DNA of 54,462 nt, taken from the NCBI GenBank assembly GCA_005882275.1, contig VBAK01000130.1:1-54462 (forward strand). Reading direction: 5' to 3'. Under the pieces are notes generated by a model. That model ran no database searches. It was given only the letters and a program-made list of their open reading frames with translations, and was not told the DNA's origin. Source of the stretch: Candidatus Segetimicrobium genomatis. Its GTDB lineage: Bacteria; Sysuimicrobiota; Sysuimicrobiia; Sysuimicrobiales; Segetimicrobiaceae. This document shows positions 34,411 to 42,524 of the stretch, piece after piece. Positions within the stretch are counted from its first letter, which is position 1; every line of letters starts with the position of its first letter. A program made the translations under genes and the position numbers.

Positions 34411-34860
34411 ATGGCGCAGGTGGAGGGGACGGTCCTGATTCGGGCGCCGCTGGAGGCGGCGTACGCGCTGGCGAAGCGCGTCGAGGATTTTCCTCGGTTC
34501 ATGCCCGATCTCGAGCGGCTCACGGTGCTGGAGCGGCGCGACGGCGTGCCCGTGCTGACGGAGTGGGTCGGGATCGTGGAGGGACGGCGGATCCGGTGGA
34601 TCGAAGAGGATGCCTGGGACGACGCCCGTCACCTCTGCCGGTTCCGGCAGCGCGACGGGGACTTCGACCGGTACGAAGGCACGTGGACGTTCAGTCCGGA
34701 ATCCGGGGGCACCCGGACCACCATCGTCGTGGATTTCGAGTTCGACATCCCGCTCATCGGAGGATTGCTCAGCACGCTCCTGCGGATGAAGATGAAGGAG
34801 AACCTCGAGCGCATGCTGGGCGCCCTGCAGCGCCGGTTGGAATCGCCGGCGCAGGCGTAG
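34411..34860 (+). CDS. SRPBCC/coenzyme Q-binding (polyketide cyclase-like) protein
   Basis: 149-residue START-like helix-grip protein. Typical pattern: GTVLIRAPLEAAYALAKRVEDFPRFMPDLERLTVLER at the N-terminus, a central beta-sheet with WTFSPESGGTRTTIVVDFEFD, and a long C-terminal helix with RMKMKENLERMLGALQ. Members bind hydrophobic ligands such as quinones or isoprenoids. ATG 34411. The ligand here is unknown. Confidence 0.8.
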   Translation: MAQVEGTVLIRAPLEAAYALAKRVEDFPRFMPDLERLTVLERRDGVPVLTEWVGIVEGRRIRWIEEDAWDDARHLCRFRQRDGDFDRYEGTWTFSPESGGTRTTIVVDFEFDIPLIGGLLSTLLRMKMKENLERMLGALQRRLESPAQA

Positions 34861-35004
34861 CGCCGGTCCACCGGGCCGCGCCGGATCGCCTCCGCCCGGC
34901 GCGCCCGCGCGCCTTCGTTGCCCGCGCAGCAGGAAATCTTTGCGCTGTCAAGAAGTACAAACTGATGCCCGTCTCGGGAGGGTGAGATCAGCCTGGGCAC
35001 GGAC

Positions 35005-36123
35005 GTGCAGACGACGTCGCAGCCGACGATCCCCATCGCCGCACCCCTCCTCTCCGACGAAGACAAGCGCCGGGTTCTTGCGGTGCTTGAGTCCGGGCAC
35101 CTCGTCGCAGGCCGGTGGGTCCGCGAGTTCGAGCGGGCGTTCAGCGGGTATCTCGGAGCGGGCCACGGCGCCGCGACGTCCTCCGGCACCACCGCCCTCG
35201 AGGTGATCCTGGAAGTCGCCGGCCTGGTGCCGGGCGCCCGGGTGATCACGACGCCGTTCTCCTTCGTCGCCACGGCCAACGCCGTCGTTCGCCGCGGCTA
35301 CACCCCGGTGTTCGTCGACATCGATCCCGAGACGTACAACCTGAGTCCCGACGCCGTTTCGGACGCGCTGCGCCGCACCCCCGGCGTCCAGGCGCTGCTG
35401 ATGGTGCACCTCTACGGTCTGCCGTGCCGGATGGGGGCGCTGATGGAGATCGCGCGGAGGCACCACCTCATCGTCATCGAGGACGCCGCGCAGGCCCACG
35501 GCGCGTCGGTGGGGACCCGCAAGGTGGGCACGTTCGGCGCCGCGGCCGCCTTCAGTTTTTACCCATCCAAGAACCTGACGACCGGCGAGGGCGGGATGGT
35601 CGTCACCGATGACCCCGGTCTGGCCGAGCGCGCGCGGATGCTCATCAACGTCGGGCAGTCTTCCCAGTACGTGTACGAGACGCTGGGCTCGAACTATCGC
35701 ATGACCGAGATCGCGGCCGCGATCGGGGTCGGGCAGCTCGCCCGGCTCGACGAGCACAACGCGCGGCGCCGGCAGAACGCGCACTCCTTGACCGAAGGGC
35801 TCCAGGACCTGGAGTGGCTGACGCTGCCGCGGGAGCCGCGGGACGCGACGCACGTGTACCATCAATACACCCTGCGGGTGCCCCACCATCGGGACCGGCT
35901 GGCGCAGCATCTGACGGCGTGCGGCATCGGCACCCGCGTCTATTATCCGACGCCGATCCATCGAAGCCCGCTGTACCGGCGGCTCGGGTACGGCGAGGCG
36001 CGCTGTCCGGAGGCCGAACGGGCGGCCGAGGAAGTCCTCAGCATCCCGGTGCATCCGGCGCTCGGGGAGGAACAGATCCAGAGGATTGTTCACGCGATCC
36101 GCCGGTTCGATCCCAGGCACTGA
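35005..36123 (+). CDS. DegT/DnrJ/EryC1-family sugar aminotransferase
   Basis: 372-residue PLP aminotransferase acting on keto-sugars of nucleotide sugars. The PLP lysine is Lys189 in FSFYPSKNLTTGEGG; also ATSSGTTALE, PFSFVATANAV, EDAAQAHGA and NYRMTEIAAAIG. Start GTG 35005, no strong ribosome site. Directly followed by a Gfo/Idh/MocA oxidoreductase, so a WbpB/WbpE- or GnnA/GnnB-like pair making a 3-amino-UDP-sugar is a reasonable inference. Confidence 0.92.
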   Translation: MQTTSQPTIPIAAPLLSDEDKRRVLAVLESGHLVAGRWVREFERAFSGYLGAGHGAATSSGTTALEVILEVAGLVPGARVITTPFSFVATANAVVRRGYTPVFVDIDPETYNLSPDAVSDALRRTPGVQALLMVHLYGLPCRMGALMEIARRHHLIVIEDAAQAHGASVGTRKVGTFGAAAAFSFYPSKNLTTGEGGMVVTDDPGLAERARMLINVGQSSQYVYETLGSNYRMTEIAAAIGVGQLARLDEHNARRRQNAHSLTEGLQDLEWLTLPREPRDATHVYHQYTLRVPHHRDRLAQHLTACGIGTRVYYPTPIHRSPLYRRLGYGEARCPEAERAAEEVLSIPVHPALGEEQIQRIVHAIRRFDPRH

Positions 36124-36132
36124 GGGGGGGCG

Positions 36133-37068
36133 GTGTCCATGGCTCGGCCGATCCGTGTCGGCGTAGTCGGCCTGGGGCAGTGGGGCCAGCACCATGTCCG
36201 CGTGTACCATCACCTCCCCGATGTCACCCTCGCCGGCGTCGTTGACAAGGCGCCGGCGGAAGTGAACGCGTTCGCCAAGCGCTACCAGACGGCGGGCTAT
36301 CGCGACTACCGCATGCTGTTCGGCAAGGTCGACGCGGTCAGCCTGGCCGTCCCCACGGCCTTCCACTACGAGATTGCCCGCGAGTTCCTCCAGCACGCCG
36401 TGCACGTGCTCGTGGAAAAGCCCATTACCACGACCGTCGATCAGGCCGTCGAGCTCGTGGAGCTCGCCCACCGCGCCGGGGTCACCCTCCTGGTCGGCCA
36501 CGTCGAGCGGTTCAAACCGTCCGTGCACGCGCTGAACGACCTGGTCGGCGAGCCCCTGTTCGTCCAGGTCCGGCGGGTCCGCCCCTGGAACCCTTCCCGG
36601 GTGATGGATGTCGGCGTGGTGCTGGACCTGATGATCCACGACCTCGACATCATTTTGAACCTGATGCGCTCGCCGGTCGCGCGCGTGAGCGCGTTTGGGG
36701 CCGCGATCCACGGGGAAGACGAAGATCTGGCGGTCGCCCATCTGGTCCTGGAGAGCGGATGCCTGGCCAGCTTCGTCGCCAGCCGGGTCTCCCCCGTAAA
36801 GGCCGCGGAGCTCGAGATCACGCTCCCCGACGGGCTGATCCATCTGAACTACCTCCGTCAGCAGATCACGGTGCGGCGCCACGGGAAGCAGCACCGGACG
36901 GTGGTGAAGGGCGAAGAACCGCTGCGGGCCGAGCTGATGCACTTCATGAGCTGTGTGCGCGGCGAGGCCACACCGCTGGTCCCCGGCGAGCACGGCGTGC
37001 GCGCGCTCGAGGCCGCGCAGGCGATTCTCAAGAAGATGACCCTCATCTCGTCCAAGGTGCCTGTCTAA
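36133..37068 (+). CDS. Gfo/Idh/MocA-family oxidoreductase
   Basis: 311-residue NAD(P)-dependent sugar dehydrogenase. N-terminal Rossmann motif VGVVGLGQWGQHH, the catalytic EKPIT motif, and the substrate region with VMDVGVVLDLMIHDLDI (catalytic His/Asp). Start GTG 36133 or ATG 36139 after GGGGGG. Adjacent to the aminotransferase it probably oxidises the 3-OH of a UDP-sugar before transamination (inference from known WlbA/WbpB/GnnA pairs). Confidence 0.9.
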   Translation: MSMARPIRVGVVGLGQWGQHHVRVYHHLPDVTLAGVVDKAPAEVNAFAKRYQTAGYRDYRMLFGKVDAVSLAVPTAFHYEIAREFLQHAVHVLVEKPITTTVDQAVELVELAHRAGVTLLVGHVERFKPSVHALNDLVGEPLFVQVRRVRPWNPSRVMDVGVVLDLMIHDLDIILNLMRSPVARVSAFGAAIHGEDEDLAVAHLVLESGCLASFVASRVSPVKAAELEITLPDGLIHLNYLRQQITVRRHGKQHRTVVKGEEPLRAELMHFMSCVRGEATPLVPGEHGVRALEAAQAILKKMTLISSKVPV

Positions 37069-37087
37069 GGACCGCAGCGCGGAGACG

Positions 37088-38083
37088 GTGCGGCTCCCCA
37101 TCGGCAAAGTCCCCGCGGACCTGCTCGCGTCGGCCGTCTATCCTCACCTCGGGACGCGCCGCCCGGACGTCCTCGTTCACGCCCAGTTCGGCGAGGACTG
37201 CGCCGCGATCGAGTTCGGCGAGGAGGTGGCCGTGCTCACCACCGACCCCATCACCGGCGCGGATGCGGATCTCGGGTGGTACGCCGTCTGCGTGGCCACG
37301 AACGATCTCGCGGCGGCCGGAGCGGAGCCCGTCGCCCTCGCGCTGACGCTCCTGCTGGCCCCCGACCGCGCGGAGGACGATCTCGCGCGGATCATGCGGG
37401 ACGCCTCGGCGGCCGCGCAGATGCTGCGGGTGGAGATCGTCGGCGGCCACAGCGAGGTCACCCGCGGGATCGACCGGACGATCGTCGTGGTGACGGCGGT
37501 CGGTCGGGCCCCGAGGGGCCGGGCGCTGCGGAGTGGCGGGGCGGCGGTCGGCGACGCCCTGCTGCTGACCAAGGGCGCGGGCATCGAGGGGACGGCCATC
37601 CTGGCGGGAGCGCTCGAGCCCCGTCTCGCGCCGGTCCTCGGCGCGGCGCTCGTCGAGCGGGCCAAAGGCTTCCGGCAGCAGATCAGCGTGCTCCCTGAGG
37701 CGCGGGCGGCGGCCCGGGCCGGCGCCCGCGCCATGCACGACGTCACCGAGGGCGGGGTGCTGGGCGCCGCCTACGAGATGGCGGCGGCGTCCGGGATCGG
37801 GGTCCGGATCGATGCCGACCGCATCCCGGTGCTGCCGGAGACCGCGGCGGTCTGCGGGGTGCTCGGGATCGATCCGCTGGGCCTGATCGGCAGCGGGGCG
37901 CTGCTGGTGGCGACGCCCGACGCCGCGCGCACCGCGCAGGCGATTGCCGGCGACGGGATCCGCGCCGAAGAGATCGGGCGGTTCGTGCCCCGGGACCGCC
38001 TGGTCGTGCGGGGCGGCCGCGAGCTCCCGCTGCCCCCGCCGGCGGCCGATGAGTTGTGGCGGGTCCTTGCGCGCGAGGCATGA
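37088..38083 (+). CDS. AIR synthase-related protein (HypE/ThiL-like superfamily)
   Basis: 331-residue two-domain PurM-like ATPase. GEDCAAIEF replaces the usual GDDAA metal/ATP motif; TTDPITG, VATNDLAAAGAEP, VGGHSEVTRG and MHDVTEGGVLGAAYEM follow the HypE-like pattern. The C-terminal Cys motif of HypE is absent, the N-terminal Cys/Sec loop of SelD is absent, and no hyp genes are near. It lies just upstream of the TPP riboswitch but is transcribed before it. The function is unknown; phosphoryl transfer to a carboxamide- or amine-like substrate is the family theme. Confidence 0.8.
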   Translation: MRLPIGKVPADLLASAVYPHLGTRRPDVLVHAQFGEDCAAIEFGEEVAVLTTDPITGADADLGWYAVCVATNDLAAAGAEPVALALTLLLAPDRAEDDLARIMRDASAAAQMLRVEIVGGHSEVTRGIDRTIVVVTAVGRAPRGRALRSGGAAVGDALLLTKGAGIEGTAILAGALEPRLAPVLGAALVERAKGFRQQISVLPEARAAARAGARAMHDVTEGGVLGAAYEMAAASGIGVRIDADRIPVLPETAAVCGVLGIDPLGLIGSGALLVATPDAARTAQAIAGDGIRAEEIGRFVPRDRLVVRGGRELPLPPPAADELWRVLAREA

Positions 38084-38092
38084 CCGGCGCTG

Positions 38093-38101
38093 TGGTATAC
38101 T
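38093..38101 (+). promoter_or_regulatory. extended -10 promoter of the thiamine operon
   Basis: TGG followed by TATACT (38096-38101) just before the TPP riboswitch. No -35 box at standard spacing. Confidence 0.5.
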
Positions 38102-38120
38102 AGGGACGTATCACCCATAG

Positions 38121-38210
38121 CAGTGGGGGAGCTTGGGGAACCAGGCTGAGAGGACGGCTACCCTGCCGTCGACCCCGGAACCTGATCTGGGTAATTCCAG
38201 CGGAGGGAGA
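38121..38210 (+). ncRNA. TPP riboswitch (THI box)
   Basis: Core consensus elements are in order: GGGGGAGCTTGGG, GGCTGAGAGG (38144-38153), an extra stem ACGGCTACCCTGCCGT, then ACCCCGGAACCTGATCTGGG and TAATTCCAGCGGAGGGA. These form the pyrimidine-sensing J3/2 loop and the diphosphate-sensing half. It controls the downstream thiamine transport and salvage operon by sensing thiamine diphosphate. Confidence 0.95.
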
Positions 38211-38216
38211 GTCGAT

Positions 38217-38248
38217 GCGCCGCCCCGGTTCCGGGGACGGCGCTTTTT
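38217..38248 (+). terminator. riboswitch-controlled intrinsic terminator
   Basis: GCGCCG-CCCCG pairs with CGGGG-A-CGGCGC (one bulged A) around a GTTC loop, and is followed by TTTTT (38244-38248). It starts right after the riboswitch, so transcription termination is the likely control mode. It also excludes ATG 38215 as a gene start. Confidence 0.85.
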
Positions 38249-38271
38249 GCTTGCGGCGGCGCAGCGCCGGC

Positions 38272-39057
38272 ATGACGCCGAAACTGGTCATCACCGATCT
38301 CTCGAAGCGATTTCCCCTCGCCGGGTCAGGCGGGAACGGCGGCGAGGGGCTGGAGGTCCTGCGGGGCGTCTCGCTCCAGGTCGGCCAGGGAGAGTTCGTC
38401 GCCCTCCTCGGCCCGAGCGGGTGCGGCAAGAGCACCCTCTGCAACATCGTGGCCGGGCTGTTCCCCCCGGACCATGGCGAGGTACGGCTGGACGGGGCGC
38501 CGCTCGCCGCCTCGCGCGGCCGGGTGGCCTACATGCAGCAGAAGGATCTCCTGCTCCCCTGGCGGCGGGTCATCGACAACGCGATCCTCGGGCTGGAAGT
38601 CCAGGGCGCCCCCCGGGCGGCGGCCCGCAAGGAAGCCCGGGACCTCCTCCGCCGGTTCGGCCTGGAGCGCTTCGAACTGGCCTACCCCGGCCTGCTCTCC
38701 GGGGGGATGCGCCAGCGCGTCGCGCTCGTCCGCACGCTCCTGTGCCGGAAGGACCTGTTGGTTCTCGACGAGCCGTTCGGGGCGCTCGATGCGATGACCC
38801 GCGCGGCGATGCAGGGGTACCTGCGGCGGCTGCAGGAAGAGTTCGGGCGCACCATCCTGTTCATCACACACGACGTCGAGGAGGCGGTGCTCCTCTCCGA
38901 CCGCGTGTATGTCATGACCGCGCGCCCGGGGCGGGTCCGCGCGGAGATCCCGATCCCGCTCCCCCGGCCGCGGCAGGCGACGGACGGCGGGGTGGTGCGG
39001 GAGAAGGCGCGCCTCCTGGCGCTGCTCCACGACGAGATGGCGGAGGCGTTCCGGTGA
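38272..39057 (+). CDS. thiZ: thiamine-precursor ABC transporter, ATP-binding protein
   Basis: 261 residues from ATG 38272, the first plausible start after the terminator. Walker A GPSGCGKST (47-55), Q-loop YMQQKDLLLPW, signature LSGGMRQRVAL, Walker B LLVLDEPFGALD and switch His in FITHDVEEA, as in NitT/TauT-type ATPases. With the next two genes it forms a ThiXYZ-type importer for HMP-related pyrimidines. The stop overlaps the permease start (GTGA). Confidence 0.9.
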   Translation: MTPKLVITDLSKRFPLAGSGGNGGEGLEVLRGVSLQVGQGEFVALLGPSGCGKSTLCNIVAGLFPPDHGEVRLDGAPLAASRGRVAYMQQKDLLLPWRRVIDNAILGLEVQGAPRAAARKEARDLLRRFGLERFELAYPGLLSGGMRQRVALVRTLLCRKDLLVLDEPFGALDAMTRAAMQGYLRRLQEEFGRTILFITHDVEEAVLLSDRVYVMTARPGRVRAEIPIPLPRPRQATDGGVVREKARLLALLHDEMAEAFR

Positions 39058-39908
39058 GGATCGCTCCCCTGCGGGAGGCTTCGGTCCGCCTCCCCGAGCG
39101 TTCGGCGGGGGAGGGGGGCCAGACCGCGCCGGCGTGGCGCCGGACCGCGCGCCGGTGGATGGCGCAGGCGGGGCCGCCGGCCCTGCTCATGGCGGCCGGC
39201 ATCGCGGCGTGGGAGTGGGCGGTGCGCGCGTTCGGGATCCCATTTTACATCCTGCCCGCGCCGAGCCGGATCGCGCGCCTCGCGGTTGCCGATCGCGGGC
39301 TGCTCCTGGGGGAGGCCGCGGTGACGCTCCTCGAGATCGTCCTCGGGTTTGCGATCGCGTTCGTCGTCGGGATCGGCCTGGCGCTCCTGATCTTCACCTC
39401 CCGCATCGTGGAACGCGCGGTGTACCCGCTCGTGATCGCGAGCCAGACCGTGCCGGTGTTCGCGATCGCCCCGCTGCTGATCGTGTGGCTGGGGTACGGG
39501 ATGCCCTCCAAGGTGGCGATGACGGCGCTGATCGTGTTCTTCCCGATCGTGGTCAACACGGTGGACGGCCTCCGGGCCGCGGATCCCGACGCCGTCAACC
39601 TCCTGCTCATCCTCGGCGCTACCCCTGCGCAGGCGCTCTGGAAGATCCGCGCCCCGGCGGCGCTCCCGTTCGTGTTCTCCGGCGTCCGGATCGCGGTCGC
39701 GACCAGCGTGATCGGGGCGGTGATCGGCGAGTGGGTGGGGGCGACCCAAGGGCTGGGGTTCCTCATGATCCATGCGAACGCCCAGCTGCACGTCGACCTG
39801 GTGTTCGCGGCGATCGCGGTGTTGAGCCTGATGGCCATCGCGCTGTTCGTGGTGGTCTCCGGGGCCGAGTGGCTGCTCCTGCCCTGGCGGCGGGCCGGGA
39901 ACTCGTGA
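39054..39908 (+). CDS. thiX: thiamine-precursor ABC transporter, permease
   Basis: 284-residue inner membrane component of the NitT/TauT class. A 45-residue basic N-tail precedes the first membrane helix (PALLMAAGIAAWEWAV). The permease EAA-type loop is seen around RAADPDAVNLLLILGATPAQALWKIRAPAALP, followed by GAVIGEWVGATQGLGFLM. About six membrane helices. Start GTG 39054 overlaps the ATPase stop. Confidence 0.9.
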   Translation: MRIAPLREASVRLPERSAGEGGQTAPAWRRTARRWMAQAGPPALLMAAGIAAWEWAVRAFGIPFYILPAPSRIARLAVADRGLLLGEAAVTLLEIVLGFAIAFVVGIGLALLIFTSRIVERAVYPLVIASQTVPVFAIAPLLIVWLGYGMPSKVAMTALIVFFPIVVNTVDGLRAADPDAVNLLLILGATPAQALWKIRAPAALPFVFSGVRIAVATSVIGAVIGEWVGATQGLGFLMIHANAQLHVDLVFAAIAVLSLMAIALFVVVSGAEWLLLPWRRAGNS

Positions 39909-39921
39909 GGAGGGGTGGACG

Positions 39922-40887
39922 GTGAGGAGGCTGTGGGGCGTGGGCGTGGCGGGGCTCGCGCTCGTGATCGCGGCGTCGATGCCGGGGGCGGGGGCGGCGC
40001 CGCAGCTGCTCGTGTTCATGCTGGACTGGTTCCCCAATCCCGATCACGTGCCGCTCTATGCGGCGCAGGCGGAAGGGTTCTTCACCAAGGAGGGAGTGCG
40101 GGTCACGCTCCAGGTTCCGGCGAACACCGACGATCCGCTCAAGCTCGCGGCCGCCGGCCGCGTCGACGTCGCGGTCAACTACGAACCGAACGTCATCATC
40201 GCGCGCGCGCAGGGGCTCCCGGTGCGCAGCATCGGTGTGCTGGTGGGGCAGCCGCTCATCACGGTGATGTTCCTGCGGAGCTCGGGCATCCGGTCGCCGA
40301 AAGACCTCGAGGGCCGGCGCGTCGGCTTCGCCGTGACCGGGTTCGCCGAGGCGATGGTCGATCAGATGATGCGGACCGCCGGGGGGTCGGCGGCGCGCGT
40401 CCGGATGGTGAGCGTCGGGTTCGATCTCGTCCCGGCGCTCCTCGCCCACAAGGTCGACGCGGTCGCCGGCGCCTACCGAAACTACGAGCGTGTGCAGATC
40501 GAGCTCCAGGGACAGGCCGTCGGGATGTTCGAGCCGGAACGGTTCGGCGTCCCCACGTTCGACGAGCTCGTGCTGATCACGAGCGATCAGGGCCTGGCCC
40601 GCCGCCGGGACGCTCTCGGGCGATTCGTCCGCGCGGTGGACCGGGGGATCGCGTTCACCCTCGCGCACCCCGATCAGGCTTTCGCCGACTTCGTCCGCGC
40701 CAACCCGAAGATGACGCTCGACGACGACCTGAACCGCAGGTCGTTCCAGGCGACGCTGCCGGCCTACGCACGGTCCCAGGTGCAGCGGGCGGCCCGGTGG
40801 GACGAGTTCGACCGGTGGCTCGCCGCGCACAAGGTGATCACCGGGCCCGTGCCCACCGAAGAGCTGTACACCAACCTCACGCCGTAG
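39922..40887 (+). CDS. thiY: HMP-type thiamine precursor-binding protein (NMT1/THI5-like)
   Basis: 321-residue periplasmic or surface-anchored substrate-binding protein with a signal peptide (about 1-25). The mature part has the THI5/NMT1 signature: FMLDWFPNPDHVPLYAAQAEGFF, DVAVNYEPNVIIAR, and GAYRNYERVQIELQG. Binds formylaminopyrimidine or HMP in known ThiY. No lipobox Cys is evident. GTG 39922, 13 bp after the permease. Confidence 0.9.
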   Translation: MRRLWGVGVAGLALVIAASMPGAGAAPQLLVFMLDWFPNPDHVPLYAAQAEGFFTKEGVRVTLQVPANTDDPLKLAAAGRVDVAVNYEPNVIIARAQGLPVRSIGVLVGQPLITVMFLRSSGIRSPKDLEGRRVGFAVTGFAEAMVDQMMRTAGGSAARVRMVSVGFDLVPALLAHKVDAVAGAYRNYERVQIELQGQAVGMFEPERFGVPTFDELVLITSDQGLARRRDALGRFVRAVDRGIAFTLAHPDQAFADFVRANPKMTLDDDLNRRSFQATLPAYARSQVQRAARWDEFDRWLAAHKVITGPVPTEELYTNLTP

Positions 40888-40969
40888 GGATGGAGATCGC
40901 CGTGTCCACGTACGAGCCGCCGGTTTGCGCGCGCGTGTACTCCCGGGTGATCGCCGGGTGGTGCGGCGC

Positions 40970-41638
40970 ATGAGCCTCTTCGCCCGTCTCCAGGAGGCCG
41001 CAGCGCCGCTCCGCGAACGCATCCGGGCCCATCCGTTTGTGCGAGGGCTCGGGAGCGGGGAGCTCGCCCAGGACCGGTTCCAGTTCTATCTGCGGCAGGA
41101 CTACCGGTTCCTGATCGAATACTGCCGGGTGCTGGCCCTGGCCTCGGCCCGCGCCGAGGACCCGGCCGTGGCCGCCCGCTTCGCCGGCCTGCTCAATCTG
41201 ACGCTGAACGTGGAGATGGACCTGCACCGCCGGTTCGCGCGGAAGGCCGGGATCGCGCCCGAGATCCTCGAGGACACGCGGCCCGCCCCCACCACGGTCG
41301 CCTATACCAATCACCTGCGGCTCGCCGCGGAGACGGGGGACCTGCCCACGATCCTGGCGGCCATTCTCCCGTGCGCCCACGGGTACTGGGAGATCGCGAG
41401 CGCGATCCGCGCCCGGCAGGGGTGGGACCGGCACCCGCTGTATGCCGAGTGGATCCGCATGTACACCTCGGAGGAGTACGCGGCGTTCGCCCGGTGGGTG
41501 GCGGAGGTGCTGGACCGAGTCGCGGTGGAGCTGCCCCCCGGCCGCGAGGCCTCGCTTCGGGAGGTCTACCTCCGCAGCCAGCGCTACGAGTACATGTTCT
41601 GGGAGATGGCAGACCGCATGGAGGGGTGGTCCATATGA
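40970..41638 (+). CDS. tenA: aminopyrimidine aminohydrolase TenA
   Basis: Thiaminase II-fold enzyme that converts aminomethyl-HMP (a base-degraded thiamine product) to HMP. About 222 residues from ATG 40970. The nucleophile Cys is present in ILPCAHGYWEIA (TenA_C class); the substrate Asp is in YLRQDYRFLIEY, and the general acid Glu in RYEYMFWEMAD. It processes pyrimidines imported by the ABC system. Overlaps thiW by ATGA. Confidence 0.93.
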   Translation: MSLFARLQEAAAPLRERIRAHPFVRGLGSGELAQDRFQFYLRQDYRFLIEYCRVLALASARAEDPAVAARFAGLLNLTLNVEMDLHRRFARKAGIAPEILEDTRPAPTTVAYTNHLRLAAETGDLPTILAAILPCAHGYWEIASAIRARQGWDRHPLYAEWIRMYTSEEYAAFARWVAEVLDRVAVELPPGREASLREVYLRSQRYEYMFWEMADRMEGWSI

Positions 41639-42156
41639 CCGCACAGTCGGATCGTGACCGCGGCCAGCACCTCAGGCGGCTCACGCTCGCCGCGATGTTT
41701 GCCGGGCTGGCGACGCTGCTCGGATTGATCAGCGTTCCCGTCGGTCCGACCAAAGTGGCGCCCTTCCAGCACACGATCAACGCCATCGCCGGCATCCTGC
41801 TCGGACCGTGGTATGCCGCCGGCGCGGCCCTGGTCACCGCGTTCCTGCGCAACCTGCTCCACTGGGGGACGCCCTTCGCGTTCCCGGGGAGCCCCTTCGG
41901 CGCGCTGGCCGTCGGCGGCGCCTACCGGCTGCTGCGCACCGACGCGGCGGCGCTGTGCGAGCCGCTCGGGACGGGGCCGGTCGGGGGAACCCTGGCCGCG
42001 TGGATCGTCGCCCCGCTGGTTGGATCCCACGGCACGGTGTGGTTCTTCCTGACGGCGTTTCTCTGGAGCAGCATCCCGGGCGCCGTCCTCGGGTACGCCG
42101 TCATCCGCGTCCTGCGGCGCGTTCCCGCCGTCGGCCAGTGGGCTGTGCAGCCGTGA
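41635..42156 (+). CDS. thiW: energy coupling factor S component ThiW (thiazole uptake)
   Basis: 173-residue membrane protein with five or six hydrophobic segments. Family features: LGLISVPVGPTKVAPFQHTINAIAGILLGPWYA near the N-terminus, LLHWGTPFAFPGSPFGALAVG and the C-terminal PGAVLGYAVI. Known members are substrate-capture subunits for hydroxyethylthiazole and use a shared ECF motor, which is not in the window. Placement next to thiM fits. The stop overlaps a GTG that opens the next frame. Confidence 0.9.
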   Translation: MTAQSDRDRGQHLRRLTLAAMFAGLATLLGLISVPVGPTKVAPFQHTINAIAGILLGPWYAAGAALVTAFLRNLLHWGTPFAFPGSPFGALAVGGAYRLLRTDAAALCEPLGTGPVGGTLAAWIVAPLVGSHGTVWFFLTAFLWSSIPGAVLGYAVIRVLRRVPAVGQWAVQP

Positions 42157-42524
42157 GCGGCGCATCAAGGGCGGGGACACCCGGCCCCGGGGCGCCGGGG
42201 ACCGGCGGATCCGGGCCCCGAAGGCTCGGCGGACCCGAGGAGGCGGTCTTTCGGGCGGACCGCATCCTCTGTCACCTCTGAGCGAGACGCGTGGTCGGGG
42301 CTCTGGAGGAGCTCCCCGGAGTGCTCAACGCCCAGGTGGACCTGGCGACCAAGGAGGTGCGCGTGCGGTACCGGCGGGGGGAGGTTACGCTCGAGGCGAT
42401 GCGCGGGGCGACCGAACGGGTGGACCTGCGCCTGCGGGCCCGCCACTGGTTTCACCGGTGGCTGACCCGCATCCGAAGGCCGATCGAAGCGTGGAGTAGA
42501 GCAAAGGTAAGGGGCGGCCGGTGA
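42153..42524 (+). CDS. HMA-domain protein with in-frame TGA (candidate selenoprotein)
   Basis: A frame of 123 codons runs from GTG 42153 (GTGA overlap with thiW) to TGA 42522-42524 (GTGA overlap with thiM) and contains one internal TGA at 42279-42281 (codon 43). Around it the sequence reads ILCHL-TGA-ARRVVGALEELPGV, then VDLATKEVRVRYRRGEVTLEAMRGATE. This is a heavy-metal-associated (copper-chaperone-like) domain, in which the TGA sits exactly where the second Cys of the CxxC metal site belongs (Cys40-x-x-TGA43). A GC-rich stem-loop starts 14 nt after the TGA. Either it encodes selenocysteine, or it is a broken gene, or only the part from GTG 42291 is made. The last 15 residues come from a 33-bp repeat. 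Confidence 0.55.
42479..42511 (+). repeat. 33-bp dispersed repeat, copy A
   Basis: Full copy, GCCGATCGAAGCGTGGAGTA plus the tail GAGCAAAGGTAAG. It forms the 3' coding end of the HMA frame ([11 protein letters not shown]) and supplies the purine-rich site in front of thiM. Nearly identical to the tandem copies at 45841-45939. Confidence 0.85.

Noticed and set aside
37088..38083. Selenophosphate synthetase (SelD), which would support the Sec hypothesis
   Set aside because: It has the AIR-synthase fold but lacks the N-terminal glycine-rich loop with Cys/Sec and Lys that SelD needs.
38215..38271. ABC ATPase start at ATG 38215
   Set aside because: It lies at the base of the riboswitch terminator; the first 19 residues are not family-like, while ATG 38272 begins the conserved sequence.
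42291..42524. Short HMA-like protein of 77 residues starting at GTG 42291 as the only product
   Set aside because: It would lack the metal site. The conserved residues just before the TGA and the GTGA overlap with thiW argue that the gene begins at 42153, although re-initiation cannot be excluded.
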